A stretch of 44,601 bases of DNA, from the NCBI RefSeq assembly GCF_004123835.1, contig NZ_MZMU01000008.1, positions 1 to 44,601 of the forward strand, read 5' to 3'. Within the stretch, counting starts at the first letter, position 1, and each line of letters starts with the position of its first letter. The translations under genes were made by a program, and so were the position numbers. Below the pieces are notes generated by a model that was given only the letters and a program-made list of their open reading frames with translations, was not told the origin of the DNA and ran no database searches. The stretch comes from Rhizobium leguminosarum. GTDB lineage: Bacteria > Pseudomonadota > Alphaproteobacteria > Rhizobiales > Rhizobiaceae. Of the stretch, positions 19,894 to 31,122 are shown piece by piece.

Positions 19894-20775
19894 TTACTGC
19901 TTCGGTGCCGGGGCGACGGGCTCGCTGCTCGGCTCCGGCTGCTTGTTGGCCTGGTCGTAACCCTTGCGCAGCGTCTCGTCCACGATCTCGATCTTGGCAG
20001 AGGCCTTCGCCTTGTTCAGAAGCTCAAGATACTTGTCGCGCATGACGAGCTGACGAACCTGATCCTGAACCTGCTCGAAGGGCGGCGGCGGAGCGTCGCG
20101 CTTATCTTCGACCTTGATGACGTGGAAGCCGAAATCGGTCTTAACCGGCGTCTTGGAATAGGTGCCCTTCTCAAGCGCAAAGGCTGCGTCTTCGAATTCC
20201 TTGACCATGCGGCCGCGCGAGAAATAGCCGAGATCGCCGCCTTCCGACTTGTTCGGATCGGTGGACTTTTCCTTGGCGAGTTCGGCGAAATCCTTGCCGG
20301 CGTCGAGTTGCTTGATGATGTCCTTGGCTTCGTCCTCGGTCTTGACGAGGATATGACGGGCGTGGACTTCCTCCTGCTTCGGCAGGGCGGCGACTTCCTT
20401 GTCGTAGCGGGCCTTGACTTCGTCAGGCGTCACGATGTCGACGACATGCTTCTTGAAATAGGCATTGTGAAGCTCGCGGTCGGAGAGATACTGCATGCGC
20501 TTCTTGAATTCGTCGGTCTGATCGAGCTTCTCGGTCGCAGCGTCGGCGGCAAGCAGCTTCACGTCAATGGCGGCGGAAAGGGCTGCGACCTTCTTCTGGT
20601 CATCGGGAAGCTGCGCCAGCTGAGGGTCGAGATTAGCGACGGCGAGGTCGAGTTCCGACTGGTGGATCTCCAGGGTGCCGACCTTGGCGATGACGGCGTC
20701 ATCGGCATAGGCCGGGGCCTGGAGCGCAACAAAAGTTGCAAACGCCAGAACGGCAAGTTTGTTGGTGCTCAACAT
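19894..20775 (-). CDS. parvulin-type peptidyl-prolyl cis-trans isomerase, exported
   Basis: This 293-residue periplasmic folding factor speeds proline isomerisation in exported proteins. It has a Sec signal peptide (about 1-24, ending APAYA), a helical SurA/PpiD-like N-terminal region (25-135) and one parvulin domain (about 138-235) with VHARHILVKT, GDLGYFSRGRMVKEFEDAAF and DFGFHVIKVED. The tail is rich in Pro, Glu and Ala. It is divergent from secA, so two genes of the export pathway share one 246-base regulatory region. SurA- or PrsA-like roles in outer-membrane protein folding are inferred. Confidence 0.93.
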   Translation of the reverse strand: MLSTNKLAVLAFATFVALQAPAYADDAVIAKVGTLEIHQSELDLAVANLDPQLAQLPDDQKKVAALSAAIDVKLLAADAATEKLDQTDEFKKRMQYLSDRELHNAYFKKHVVDIVTPDEVKARYDKEVAALPKQEEVHARHILVKTEDEAKDIIKQLDAGKDFAELAKEKSTDPNKSEGGDLGYFSRGRMVKEFEDAAFALEKGTYSKTPVKTDFGFHVIKVEDKRDAPPPPFEQVQDQVRQLVMRDKYLELLNKAKASAKIEIVDETLRKGYDQANKQPEPSSEPVAPAPKQ

Positions 20776-21021
20776 GAAATACCCTTCACAGTTACATCGC
20801 CGGTTTCAGCATCCCCTGAATCCAGCTCAAAATAGCCATCAACACCGGATTGTGGCCTTTCTGTATCCGCCAAATCCGTTGACATCATTCGACCCCCCTC
20901 TTATCTGTCACGCAACCTCGCGTCCAGAACAGTTTCCGGGCGTTTTAAGGCGCGCGCCTGATTTTCGGCTGGGCCGCGAACAAGAAACGCCGGGGATGAA
21001 TATTGAGAAAGGGCCAGTCAT

Positions 21022-23739
<2,718 letters not shown>

Positions 23740-23761
23740 GGCAAGCCCTCAAAGATCCGCG

Positions 23762-23792
23762 AAAATGCCGCCTCCGGGCGGCATTTTCTTTT
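23762..23792 (+). terminator. intrinsic terminator after secA
   Basis: An 11-bp perfect stem (AAAATGCCGCC with GGCGGCATTTT) closes a TCCG tetraloop and runs into TTTTCTTTT, 22 bases after the secA stop codon. Confidence 0.9.
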
Positions 23793-23920
23793 CTGCGGCA
23801 ATGCCGGAGAGCCGGAATTTCAGAGTCGGACGGCAGACCCGATCCGGAACCGTTTCTTAACCCTGTTCTGTCAAGACTTCAGGGGCGATTTGCCTGACCT
23901 CAGAGTTTTGCGTGTTCATC

Positions 23921-25336
23921 ATGGCGGTCATAGAAACAGCGGAAAAGATGCTGCCCGCGGGCCTGCGCCCGATCGGCGGCCGCACGCTGCGTTTGCTTGC
24001 TGCCGTGCTCACCGAACGCGGTGAGAGGGCGGCCGCCCAGCGCATGGCGCTGACGGCCTTTTCGATCCGTGTCCTCAGCGCAGCACTCGCCTTCGTCTCC
24101 CAGATCGTGCTCGCCCGGCTGATGGGCGAATATGAATACGGTATCTTCGTTTTCGTCTGGGTGCTGGTCGTCGTCTTCGGCGATCTCTCATGCCTCGGTT
24201 TCCATACCGCGATCGTCCGCTTCCTGCCGCAATACAGGGCAGCGGGTGCTTTCGAGGAAATCCGCGGCCTGACCGGCACGGCGCGCATCTTTGCGCTGCT
24301 GTCCGGCACGGCGGTGCTCGCCGCTGGCATGCTCGGGCTGCATTTCTTCGGCGATATGATCCAGGTCTATTATCTCGTCCCAATCTTCATCGGCCTGCTC
24401 GCCATGCCGATGATCGCGCTCGGCGACATTCTCGAAGGCACGTCACGGGCAAACCATTGGCCGGTGATGGCACTGAGCCCGGTCTATATCGTCCGCCCGA
24501 TCCTCATCATCCTCTTCATGCTGATCGCGATTGCCATCGGCGCCGAACACACAGCCGTCACCGCGATGCAGGCAGCGCTCGTCGCGACCTTCGTCACCGC
24601 TCTCGGCCAGTATGCCGCAACGCTCTACCGCCTTCGCCGGCATTATGATGACGGCCCGCGCAAGGTCGATTTCCTCGCCTGGTTCAGCGTCGCCTTTCCG
24701 ATTTTCCTGATCGAGGGCGTGAGCTTCCTCCTGACCAATTCCGACGTCGTCGTCGTCGGTATCTTCCTCGAGCCGCACGATGTTGCCATCTACTTCGCCG
24801 CCGCCAAAACGATGGCACTGGTGCATTTCATCAATTTCTCGGTCAAGGCGGCCTCCGGCCCGCGCTTTTCCTCGATCATCGCCGAAGGCGACCACGCCCA
24901 GCTGGCAGCCGCTGCCATCGACGCCGCCCGCTGGACCTTCTGGCCGGCGCTCGGGGTCGGCCTTGTCGTGCTTGCGGCCGGTCATCTGCTGCTGTCGCTC
25001 TTCGGCGGCGCCTTCACATCAGGTTATCTGGTCATGGCGATCCTGCTCGCCGGCATCCTCGCCAAGTCGCTGGTCGGCCCGGCCGAAACGCTGCTGATGA
25101 TGGCAGGCAAGCAGAACCTCTGCGTCGCGCTCTATGCCGGCGCACTGACGGCCAATGTCGGCCTCAACCTCGCTTTGATCCCGCATTACGGCATCGAAGG
25201 CACGGCGATCGCCACGGCCTCCGCCATGGCCGTCGAGGCAATTCTGCTGCATGTCGCCGTGCGCCGCACGCTCGGCATCGTTCTTTTCGCCTTCGCCAGC
25301 CCCTCCGCCGCAACGCCAGAAATGAGAGTTCGATAG
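23921..25336 (+). CDS. polysaccharide flippase (MATE/MOP superfamily, Wzx-like)
   Basis: This is a 471-residue inner-membrane protein with about 12-14 hydrophobic segments spread along its length, typical of lipid-linked oligosaccharide flippases in the MOP group. The N-terminus has the family feel of ALTAFSIRVLSAALAFVSQIVLARLMGEYEYGIF (a Wzx first-helix signature: an S-x-x-L-x-F-x-x-Q-x-x-L-A-R pattern followed by E-Y-G). The ATG at 23921 is chosen; a GTG at 23912 in the same frame is an alternative. It abuts the next gene with no intergenic base, so they form an operon, probably for a surface polysaccharide. The transported glycan is not known. Confidence 0.87.
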   Translation: MAVIETAEKMLPAGLRPIGGRTLRLLAAVLTERGERAAAQRMALTAFSIRVLSAALAFVSQIVLARLMGEYEYGIFVFVWVLVVVFGDLSCLGFHTAIVRFLPQYRAAGAFEEIRGLTGTARIFALLSGTAVLAAGMLGLHFFGDMIQVYYLVPIFIGLLAMPMIALGDILEGTSRANHWPVMALSPVYIVRPILIILFMLIAIAIGAEHTAVTAMQAALVATFVTALGQYAATLYRLRRHYDDGPRKVDFLAWFSVAFPIFLIEGVSFLLTNSDVVVVGIFLEPHDVAIYFAAAKTMALVHFINFSVKAASGPRFSSIIAEGDHAQLAAAAIDAARWTFWPALGVGLVVLAAGHLLLSLFGGAFTSGYLVMAILLAGILAKSLVGPAETLLMMAGKQNLCVALYAGALTANVGLNLALIPHYGIEGTAIATASAMAVEAILLHVAVRRTLGIVLFAFASPSAATPEMRVR

Positions 25337-26614
25337 ATGGTGCGTGTTCCCCCCGTTACCGAAAGCACCCACAGCGCCGCAAACCGCATGGTGCATGATC
25401 TCGCAGCGCTGCATTTCGAAGCGCCGCAGGCCGAGGCTCGCGCCGAGATCGGCCGGCCGGGACGCGAGCTCTGCCTTTATCCCGGCAAGCTCGGCTATGA
25501 GCTTCAGGATGAGCTCGATTTCCTCTCCAACCGGGCGATGGAACCGAACGTCTTTTTCTCCGGCCGCTTCCTCGCCCCCGCCATGCCGCGGCTCGAAGAC
25601 CGGCAGGTGAACTTCGCCCTGATCCGCGATCACAATGCCGGCCGCAGCCGCATGCGCTTCCTCTTGCCGTTTTCGGTCGACAAGCCGGGCTTCGCCGTCG
25701 GCCCCTCGATCATCCGCGGCTGGTCGAACAGTTTCGGTCCGCTCGGCACGCCGCTCGTCGATGGCGAGGATGCCGCCGAAACCCTCGACAACCTCTTCGA
25801 GGGGCTGACCGCGCGTGATCTCAATCTGCCCGGCATACTGGTCCTGCCGGATCTCAGATTGAACGGTATCTTCGTGCGCATGGTCAAGGCCGTGGCGCTG
25901 AGCCGCAATCTTCCTGTCACCGTTACCAATCCCTACCTGCGCCCGATGCTGCAGAGCGAGGAAGAGGCGCCGGCCTATCTCGGCAAAACCATCTCCTCCT
26001 CGCATATGCGCGAAATGCGCCGCCAGTGGCGCCTGCTGGAGGAAAAGGGAACAGCGGTCTATACCGTCGCCCGGCAACCGCGCGAAATCCATATCCGCTT
26101 TGAGGAATTCCTGGCGATGGAAGCCGGCGGCTGGAAGGGCAAGCGGCGAAGCGCTCTCGTCACCGATCGTTATCATACGGCCTTCGCCCGCGAGGCGGTG
26201 TCGAATCTTGCCGCCGTCGACGCCGTGCGCATCCATACGATCGACCTCAACGGCAAGGCGATCGCCGCCATCGTCGTGCTGATGATGGGCGGCGAGGCCT
26301 ATACCTGGAAGACCGCCTACGACGAAAACTATGCCCGCTATTCGCCGGGCAAGCTGCTGATGAGCGAACTCACCGAATGGCATCTCGACGACGCCAATAT
26401 CGTCCGCTCCGATTCCTGCGCCGTCTCGGATCATCCGATCATGAGCCGCTTCTGGCAGGAGCGCGAGGAGATGGGAACGCTGGTGATCGGCCTGACGCAG
26501 AACAGCGACCGCGACATGCGCCAGGTCACCGCCCAACTTCACATGTACCGCAGCACCCGCAATATGGCGAAAATGCTGCGGGAGAAGATCATGTCGCTTG
26601 CCGGCCGGGGCTAA
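25337..26614 (+). CDS. BioF2/CelD-like GNAT-fold acyltransferase
   Basis: This 425-residue protein resembles the Acetyltransf_6 (BioF2/CelD) group of GNAT-fold acyltransferases, which often occur with polysaccharide synthesis genes. Supporting features are SSSHMREMRRQWRLLEEKG (about 219-237), FLAMEAGGWKGKRRSAL (about 257-273), AIAAIVVLMMGGEAYTWKTAYDENYARYSPGKLLMSELTEW (about 311-352) and a final helix. It starts immediately after the flippase stop codon, so the two are translationally coupled. An acyl decoration of the exported glycan or its lipid carrier is the simplest reading, but it is inferred. The 3' end overlaps the convergent acyl-CoA synthetase gene by four bases. Confidence 0.78.
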   Translation: MVRVPPVTESTHSAANRMVHDLAALHFEAPQAEARAEIGRPGRELCLYPGKLGYELQDELDFLSNRAMEPNVFFSGRFLAPAMPRLEDRQVNFALIRDHNAGRSRMRFLLPFSVDKPGFAVGPSIIRGWSNSFGPLGTPLVDGEDAAETLDNLFEGLTARDLNLPGILVLPDLRLNGIFVRMVKAVALSRNLPVTVTNPYLRPMLQSEEEAPAYLGKTISSSHMREMRRQWRLLEEKGTAVYTVARQPREIHIRFEEFLAMEAGGWKGKRRSALVTDRYHTAFAREAVSNLAAVDAVRIHTIDLNGKAIAAIVVLMMGGEAYTWKTAYDENYARYSPGKLLMSELTEWHLDDANIVRSDSCAVSDHPIMSRFWQEREEMGTLVIGLTQNSDRDMRQVTAQLHMYRSTRNMAKMLREKIMSLAGRG

Positions 26615-28242
26615 CCTTCAGCCGCCGCTCTTTCGCGCAGCAGCCGGCGGATCACCTTGCCGGTGGTGGTCAGCGGCAATGCATCGATGAATTCCACTTC
26701 GCGCGGATATTCGTGCATCGAAAGCCGCGTCTTCACCCATTCCCTTATGTCGGCGGCCAGCGCCTCGCTCGGATGATGGCCAGGTGAAAGCACGATATAG
26801 GCCTTGACGATTTCGGTGCGCACGGTATCGGGTTTGCCGACGGCGGCGGCAAGCTGCACGGCGGGATGGCCGATCAGGCAGTCCTCGATCTCGGCCGGGC
26901 CGATGCGATATCCCGACGAGGTGATGACGTCGTCGTCGCGGCCTTCGAAGGTCACATAGCCCTCGGCGTCCTGCCGGCCGATATCGCCGGTGAGCAGCCA
27001 GCCCTTGGCGAATTTTCGTTCCGTCGCTACCGTGTCATCCCAGTAGCCGAGGAACATGACAGGATCGGGACTGGCGATGGCGATCTGGCCCGGTTCACCG
27101 ACGGGCAATTCGTCACCCGTCTCGCTGACAATCGCGACGCGATGCCCGGGCACCGCCCATCCGATGGCGCCCGCTTTGGTGACGCCATAGGCCGCACTCG
27201 AAGCGAGCACGAAATTGCACTCCGTCTGGCCGTAGAATTCGTTGACGGTGATGCCGAGCACATGCCGCGCCCATTCATAGGTCTCGCGCCCGAGCGCCTC
27301 CCCGGCCGAGCCGATGGTGCGCAGCACCAGATCATATTTCGAGCGCGGATCGGCAACGGATCTCATCAGCCTTAGCGCCGTCGGAGGAATGAAGGCATTG
27401 CGCACCTTCATTTCGGCCATGATGCGATAGGCCATGCCGGCATCGAATTTCTGCGCCGGCGACGAAACGACGGGAACACCGAGCAGTAGGCTTGGCAGCA
27501 GCGCGTTGAGCAGCCCGCCGGCCCAGGCCCAGTCGGACGGCGTCCAGACCTTATCTCCCGGCCGCGGAAAACCCTCATGGGCGAACTGCATGCCGGGAAT
27601 ATGGCCGGGCAGGACGCGATGGCCATGCAACGCGCCCTTGGGTGGCCCCGTCGTTCCCGAAGTGAAGATCATCAGCGCCGGGTCGTCCGGACCGGTTTTC
27701 GCGATGTCGAAGACAGGGGGATGGCCGTCCACCAGTTCGGCGAAAGCAGTCGCATCGGCACTCGCCCCGTCGATGCTGATGACATGTTTCAGCATCGGCA
27801 GGCGATCGCGGATCTGCCGGATGCGTTCGAGACCGAAGCCATTGGTGACGACGGCCGCTGCACCTGCTGTCTTCAGCCGGTATTCCAGCGCCTCGACGCC
27901 GAAAAGCAGCGCCAGTGGTAGCGCGATCGCGCCGGTCTTGTAGATCGCCACATGTGCGATCACCGTTTCGAAGGATTGCGGCAATAGCAGCGCGACGCGA
28001 TCGCCGCGTTTGATATCAAGTGAAACGAGCGCATTTGCAAAGGCTGAGGAACGATCGGCGAGCGCGCGATAGGTCATCACGCGGTGATCGCCGTCGGGGC
28101 TGAAATGCTCGAGGCAGACGCGCTCCGGATCTTTCGCGGCCCAGTCGTCGCTGACGGCGCGGCCGATATTGAAATCCTCCGGAATCCGCCAGGAGAAATC
28201 GCGATAAAGATCGTCGTAGCGATCGTGGGACGGCAGTTGCAT
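26611..28242 (-). CDS. AMP-dependent acyl-CoA synthetase
   Basis: This enzyme activates a carboxylic acid to an acyl-adenylate and then an acyl-CoA. The 543-residue protein from the ATG at 28242 has the P-loop-like motif MIFTSGTTGPPKGALHG, the acyl-adenylate motif EFYGQTECN, the hinge region LLTGDIGRQDAEGYVTFEGRDDDVI, and the C-terminal catalytic lysine block TTTGKVIRR. The pattern fits the medium-chain acyl-CoA/acetoacetyl-CoA-like group better than acetyl-CoA synthetase, but the substrate cannot be set. The longer frame upstream is Cys/Arg-rich and looks non-coding. The gene is convergent with the acyltransferase, sharing a four-base CTAA overlap. Confidence 0.9.
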   Translation of the reverse strand: MQLPSHDRYDDLYRDFSWRIPEDFNIGRAVSDDWAAKDPERVCLEHFSPDGDHRVMTYRALADRSSAFANALVSLDIKRGDRVALLLPQSFETVIAHVAIYKTGAIALPLALLFGVEALEYRLKTAGAAAVVTNGFGLERIRQIRDRLPMLKHVISIDGASADATAFAELVDGHPPVFDIAKTGPDDPALMIFTSGTTGPPKGALHGHRVLPGHIPGMQFAHEGFPRPGDKVWTPSDWAWAGGLLNALLPSLLLGVPVVSSPAQKFDAGMAYRIMAEMKVRNAFIPPTALRLMRSVADPRSKYDLVLRTIGSAGEALGRETYEWARHVLGITVNEFYGQTECNFVLASSAAYGVTKAGAIGWAVPGHRVAIVSETGDELPVGEPGQIAIASPDPVMFLGYWDDTVATERKFAKGWLLTGDIGRQDAEGYVTFEGRDDDVITSSGYRIGPAEIEDCLIGHPAVQLAAAVGKPDTVRTEIVKAYIVLSPGHHPSEALAADIREWVKTRLSMHEYPREVEFIDALPLTTTGKVIRRLLRERAAAEG

Positions 28243-28456
28243 GGTCGGATTCCGGTAAAATGCTGCATCAGCTAACACCTTGCAGCGCGGATGTGCAAGC
28301 TGAAGCCAGAAGCGGCAATGACGAGCGCGGCTTGGATCACGGATCATTGTGCGCATGCAGCATAGATTCTTCATTTGCCGCCCTGCGACTTTGGCCATCT
28401 CGCGCTAAATCATGGAAGGCCGTCTGGGGTTATCAAATTCATCACGGAGTCGTTTC

Positions 28457-29437
28457 ATGGAATACACAAAATTTGGGAAGACCGGTCTCGAAGTGTCGAA
28501 GATCTGCTTGGGCTGCATGACCTTCGGCGATCCCGGCCGCGGCAATCATGCCTGGAGCCTGCGGGAAGAAGAAAGCCGGACGATGATCAAGCAGGCGATC
28601 GATCTCGGCATCAATTTCCTCGACACCGCCAACACCTATTCCAATGGTTCATCAGAGGAGATCGTCGGCCGGGCCATAAAAGACTTCGCCAAACGCGAGG
28701 ACATCGTGCTGGCGACCAAGGTGTTCAACCGCATGCGACCGGGCCCGAACGGCGCCGGCCTGTCGCGCAAGGCGATCTTCGACGAGATCGACAACAGTCT
28801 GCGTCGTCTCGGCACCGATTATGTCGATCTCTACCAGATCCACCGCTTCGACTATACGACGCCGATCGAGGAAACGCTGGAAGCGTTGCACGACGTCGTC
28901 AAATCGGGCAAGGCCCGTTATATCGGCGCCTCCTCCATGTATGCTTGGCAATTCGCCAAGGCGCTCTACGTCTCCCGGCTGAACGGCTGGACCGAATTCG
29001 TCAGCATGCAGGACCACCTGAACCTGCTCTACCGTGAAGAAGAGCGCGAAATGCTGCCGCTCTGCGAGGATCAAAAGATCGCCGTCATCCCCTGGAGCCC
29101 GCTTGCCCGTGGCCGCCTGACCCGCGACTGGGACGAGACGACGGCGCGCAGCGAAACCGACGAATTCGGCAAGACGCTCTACACGCAGTCCATCGATGCC
29201 GACCGCAAGATCGTCGGGGCCGTGGCCGAAATCGCCAAGGCCCGCAACATCTCCCGCGCCCAGGTCGCAACCGCCTGGATTCTGCAGAAGAGTGCGGTGA
29301 CCGCCCCGATTATCGGCGCGTCCAAACCGAACCACCTCACGGACGCCGTTGCCTCGCTCTCGGTCAAGCTTACCGCCGAGGAAATCGCGGCACTGGAAGC
29401 ACCCTACATCCCGCACGCCATCGCCGGCTTCAAGTAA
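28457..29437 (+). CDS. aldo/keto reductase
   Basis: This NAD(P)H-dependent oxidoreductase of the TIM-barrel family has 326 residues. The catalytic tetrad is intact: Asp56 and Tyr61 in FLDTANTYSNG, Lys88 in LATKVF, and His129 in YQIHRFD. The overall pattern (TKFGKTGLEVSKICLGCMTFG at the start, VIPWSPLARGRLTRDW in the middle) is that of the YajO/YakC-like group that reduces aldehydes and ketones. The ATG at 28457 gives the family-typical MEYTKFGKTG start. It is a single gene with its own upstream region of about 210 bases. Confidence 0.93.
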   Translation: MEYTKFGKTGLEVSKICLGCMTFGDPGRGNHAWSLREEESRTMIKQAIDLGINFLDTANTYSNGSSEEIVGRAIKDFAKREDIVLATKVFNRMRPGPNGAGLSRKAIFDEIDNSLRRLGTDYVDLYQIHRFDYTTPIEETLEALHDVVKSGKARYIGASSMYAWQFAKALYVSRLNGWTEFVSMQDHLNLLYREEEREMLPLCEDQKIAVIPWSPLARGRLTRDWDETTARSETDEFGKTLYTQSIDADRKIVGAVAEIAKARNISRAQVATAWILQKSAVTAPIIGASKPNHLTDAVASLSVKLTAEEIAALEAPYIPHAIAGFK

Positions 29438-29616
29438 GCAGCGGTTGCCGCCGCTCTCCCGGCTCTCCTCACTCGTGGGGGCTGGGACCGCATCATCGTT
29501 CGGCTGCCCCTCCTTCTTCTTCCATCGGTCAAGCGAATGTCTCGGGCACAAGTCATCACAAGGCAGTCATGATTCGGCCCTAGCGAATGTTCTTAGACAT
29601 CGAGGAATCGTTCGCC

Positions 29617-30414
29617 ATGACCACCATTCCTTTCGAGCCCCGCCGCTTCCGCACCACCGCCGCTTATTACAGCCGTTTCCGCGTTCCCTATCCCGACAAG
29701 CTGATCGAGCGCGTGGTCGCTAGGATTGACCTTCAGCCCGGCGATCGTGTGCTCGATCTCGGTTGCGGCCCGGGCCAGATCGGCATCGCCTTCGCACGCC
29801 TCGCCCTCGCCGATGTCACCGGCCTCGATCCTGAACCTGAAATGCTCGACGCCGCGCGAGAAGATGCCATCGCGGCCGGAGTCGACGCGAGGTTCGTTCT
29901 CGCTTCATCCTATGACCTCGGCCCTTCCTTCGGGCCGCTGAAGATGACAGCCATGGGTCGCTCGTTCCATTGGATGGATCGCGCCGCCACGTTGTCGACG
30001 CTGGACACACTGACCGAACCTGGCGGAGCGGTCGTTCTTTTCGGCGACCGGCACATTTCTTCTTCGCCTGCCTGGCGCGAGGCGATTGAGAGTGTGTCTG
30101 AGACCTTTTCACCGGAGCGGATGCGGACCGACCGGCAGTTTCACCATGGGCCGGATTGGATAAAGCACGAGGAATTTCTGCTGCGCTCGACCTTCCGCAA
30201 CCTCGAACGCATCGGCGCCGTCACTGAGAGGGTGATCAATGCCGATGAGATCGTCGGCCGCGCCTTCTCCATGTCCGTCACCTCGCCACACGCGCTCGGC
30301 GACGGGATGATGGAATTCGAGCAGGCGCTGCGAAGCGAACTCGCCGCGCTCTCGCCGGAGGGGAAGTTCACCGAGATCGTCGAGAGCAACGCGCTCATCG
30401 CCTTTCGCGACTGA
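29617..30414 (+). CDS. class I SAM-dependent methyltransferase
   Basis: This 265-residue enzyme has the SAM-binding motif VLDLGCGPGQIGIAFARL (about 45-62), an acidic residue after strand 2 (GLDPEPEML) and the small-molecule methyltransferase N-terminus FRTTAAYYSRFRVPYP. The substrate is unknown. The ATG at 29617 has GAGGA upstream. Its 3' end overlaps the convergent tetR gene by 20 bases. The nearby TetR and MFS genes could mean a shared role in handling a small molecule, but nothing shows co-regulation. Confidence 0.88.
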   Translation: MTTIPFEPRRFRTTAAYYSRFRVPYPDKLIERVVARIDLQPGDRVLDLGCGPGQIGIAFARLALADVTGLDPEPEMLDAAREDAIAAGVDARFVLASSYDLGPSFGPLKMTAMGRSFHWMDRAATLSTLDTLTEPGGAVVLFGDRHISSSPAWREAIESVSETFSPERMRTDRQFHHGPDWIKHEEFLLRSTFRNLERIGAVTERVINADEIVGRAFSMSVTSPHALGDGMMEFEQALRSELAALSPEGKFTEIVESNALIAFRD

Positions 30415-30994
30415 GATTATTTCTGGCTTCAGGATCGAGCTGCCGGCGCATCGTCACCAAAAACTGCTCGGCAAGCGCCCTGTCTTCGACCGCACGGGCA
30501 AGAATGACAGCGCCCATCATCGATGAAAGCGTCGTCGTCGCATTGGCGCGGCGCTGCTCTTCCGTTTCGCCGGGAACGATATCGGCGAGCGTATCGACCA
30601 GCACGGACAGACCATCGCTAAAGACCGCGCGGACCGCGCCGCGGCTGCGGCTCACTTCCTGGATCAGCGTTGCGAAGACGCAGCTGCCGCCCGGGTCGTC
30701 AACCGTGCGCCAGTGGATATAATGGTCGAGAAGCGCTGCCAGCGGTCGGTCCGGCGATTCAGCAATATGTTCCTTCCAGCGCGTCTCGACCTTGTCGATC
30801 AGCTTGCGGCTGACCTCAAGCGCCAGGTCGTCCTTCGAACCGAAATGACCGTAGAAGCCGCCATGCGTCAGCCCCGCCGCTTTCATGATGTCGGCAACGC
30901 CGACCCCGTCGAAACCGTTTTCACGGAAAAGCACGCCGGCAACGCTCAGGATCTTTTCGCGGTTTTCGGCAAATTTTTCGCGGCTGACCCGCAT
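30395..30994 (-). CDS. TetR/AcrR family transcriptional regulator
   Basis: This 199-residue repressor has an N-terminal TetR-type helix-turn-helix (about 31-50, VGVADIMKAAGLTHGGFYGHFGSKDDL) and a ligand-binding C-terminal half. The ATG at 30994 is chosen because it gives the family-typical REKFAENREKILSVA start; an upstream extension is Met-rich leader. It is divergent from an MFS transporter gene, and the shared region carries two copies of a dyad that fits its own operator, so the likely role is repression of itself and the transporter until an unknown ligand binds. Confidence 0.92.
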   Translation of the reverse strand: MRVSREKFAENREKILSVAGVLFRENGFDGVGVADIMKAAGLTHGGFYGHFGSKDDLALEVSRKLIDKVETRWKEHIAESPDRPLAALLDHYIHWRTVDDPGGSCVFATLIQEVSRSRGAVRAVFSDGLSVLVDTLADIVPGETEEQRRANATTTLSSMMGAVILARAVEDRALAEQFLVTMRRQLDPEARNNLSRERR

Positions 30995-31016
30995 TGTCGT
31001 CTCCAGAAATAGTCGC

Positions 31017-31054
31017 TTGACAAAATATATGACGTCCATCATCAATACGCAAGA
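31017..31054. promoter_or_regulatory. divergent promoter region of tetR and the MFS gene
   Basis: For the leftward tetR gene, the minus strand shows TTGCGT (31047-31052) and TATATT (31024-31029) with 17 bases between them, a good sigma70-type promoter. For the rightward transporter gene, TTGACA (31017-31022) is a strong -35, but the -10 is uncertain (near 31041-31047). The first dyad lies in the tetR promoter spacer, so a bound repressor would block it. Confidence 0.55.
31029..31042. promoter_or_regulatory. candidate TetR operator 1
   Basis: ATGACG-TC-CATCAT is a near copy of the perfect dyad at 31058-31071, with one changed position in the left arm. The centres of the two dyads are 29 bases apart. 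It lies inside the spacer of the predicted tetR promoter. Confidence 0.55.
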
Positions 31055-31057
31055 AAT

Positions 31058-31071
31058 ATGATGGTCATCAT
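31058..31071. promoter_or_regulatory. candidate TetR operator 2
   Basis: ATGATG-GT-CATCAT is a perfect 6-bp dyad with a two-base centre, upstream of the MFS start codon and close to the tetR promoter. The repeated dyad in a divergent tetR-transporter region is the usual arrangement for autoregulation. Confidence 0.6.
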
Positions 31072-31122
31072 GTAAATCGGTCCAGTATCCTCCAGAACCT
31101 GAATTTAAACGGAATCTTGCCC

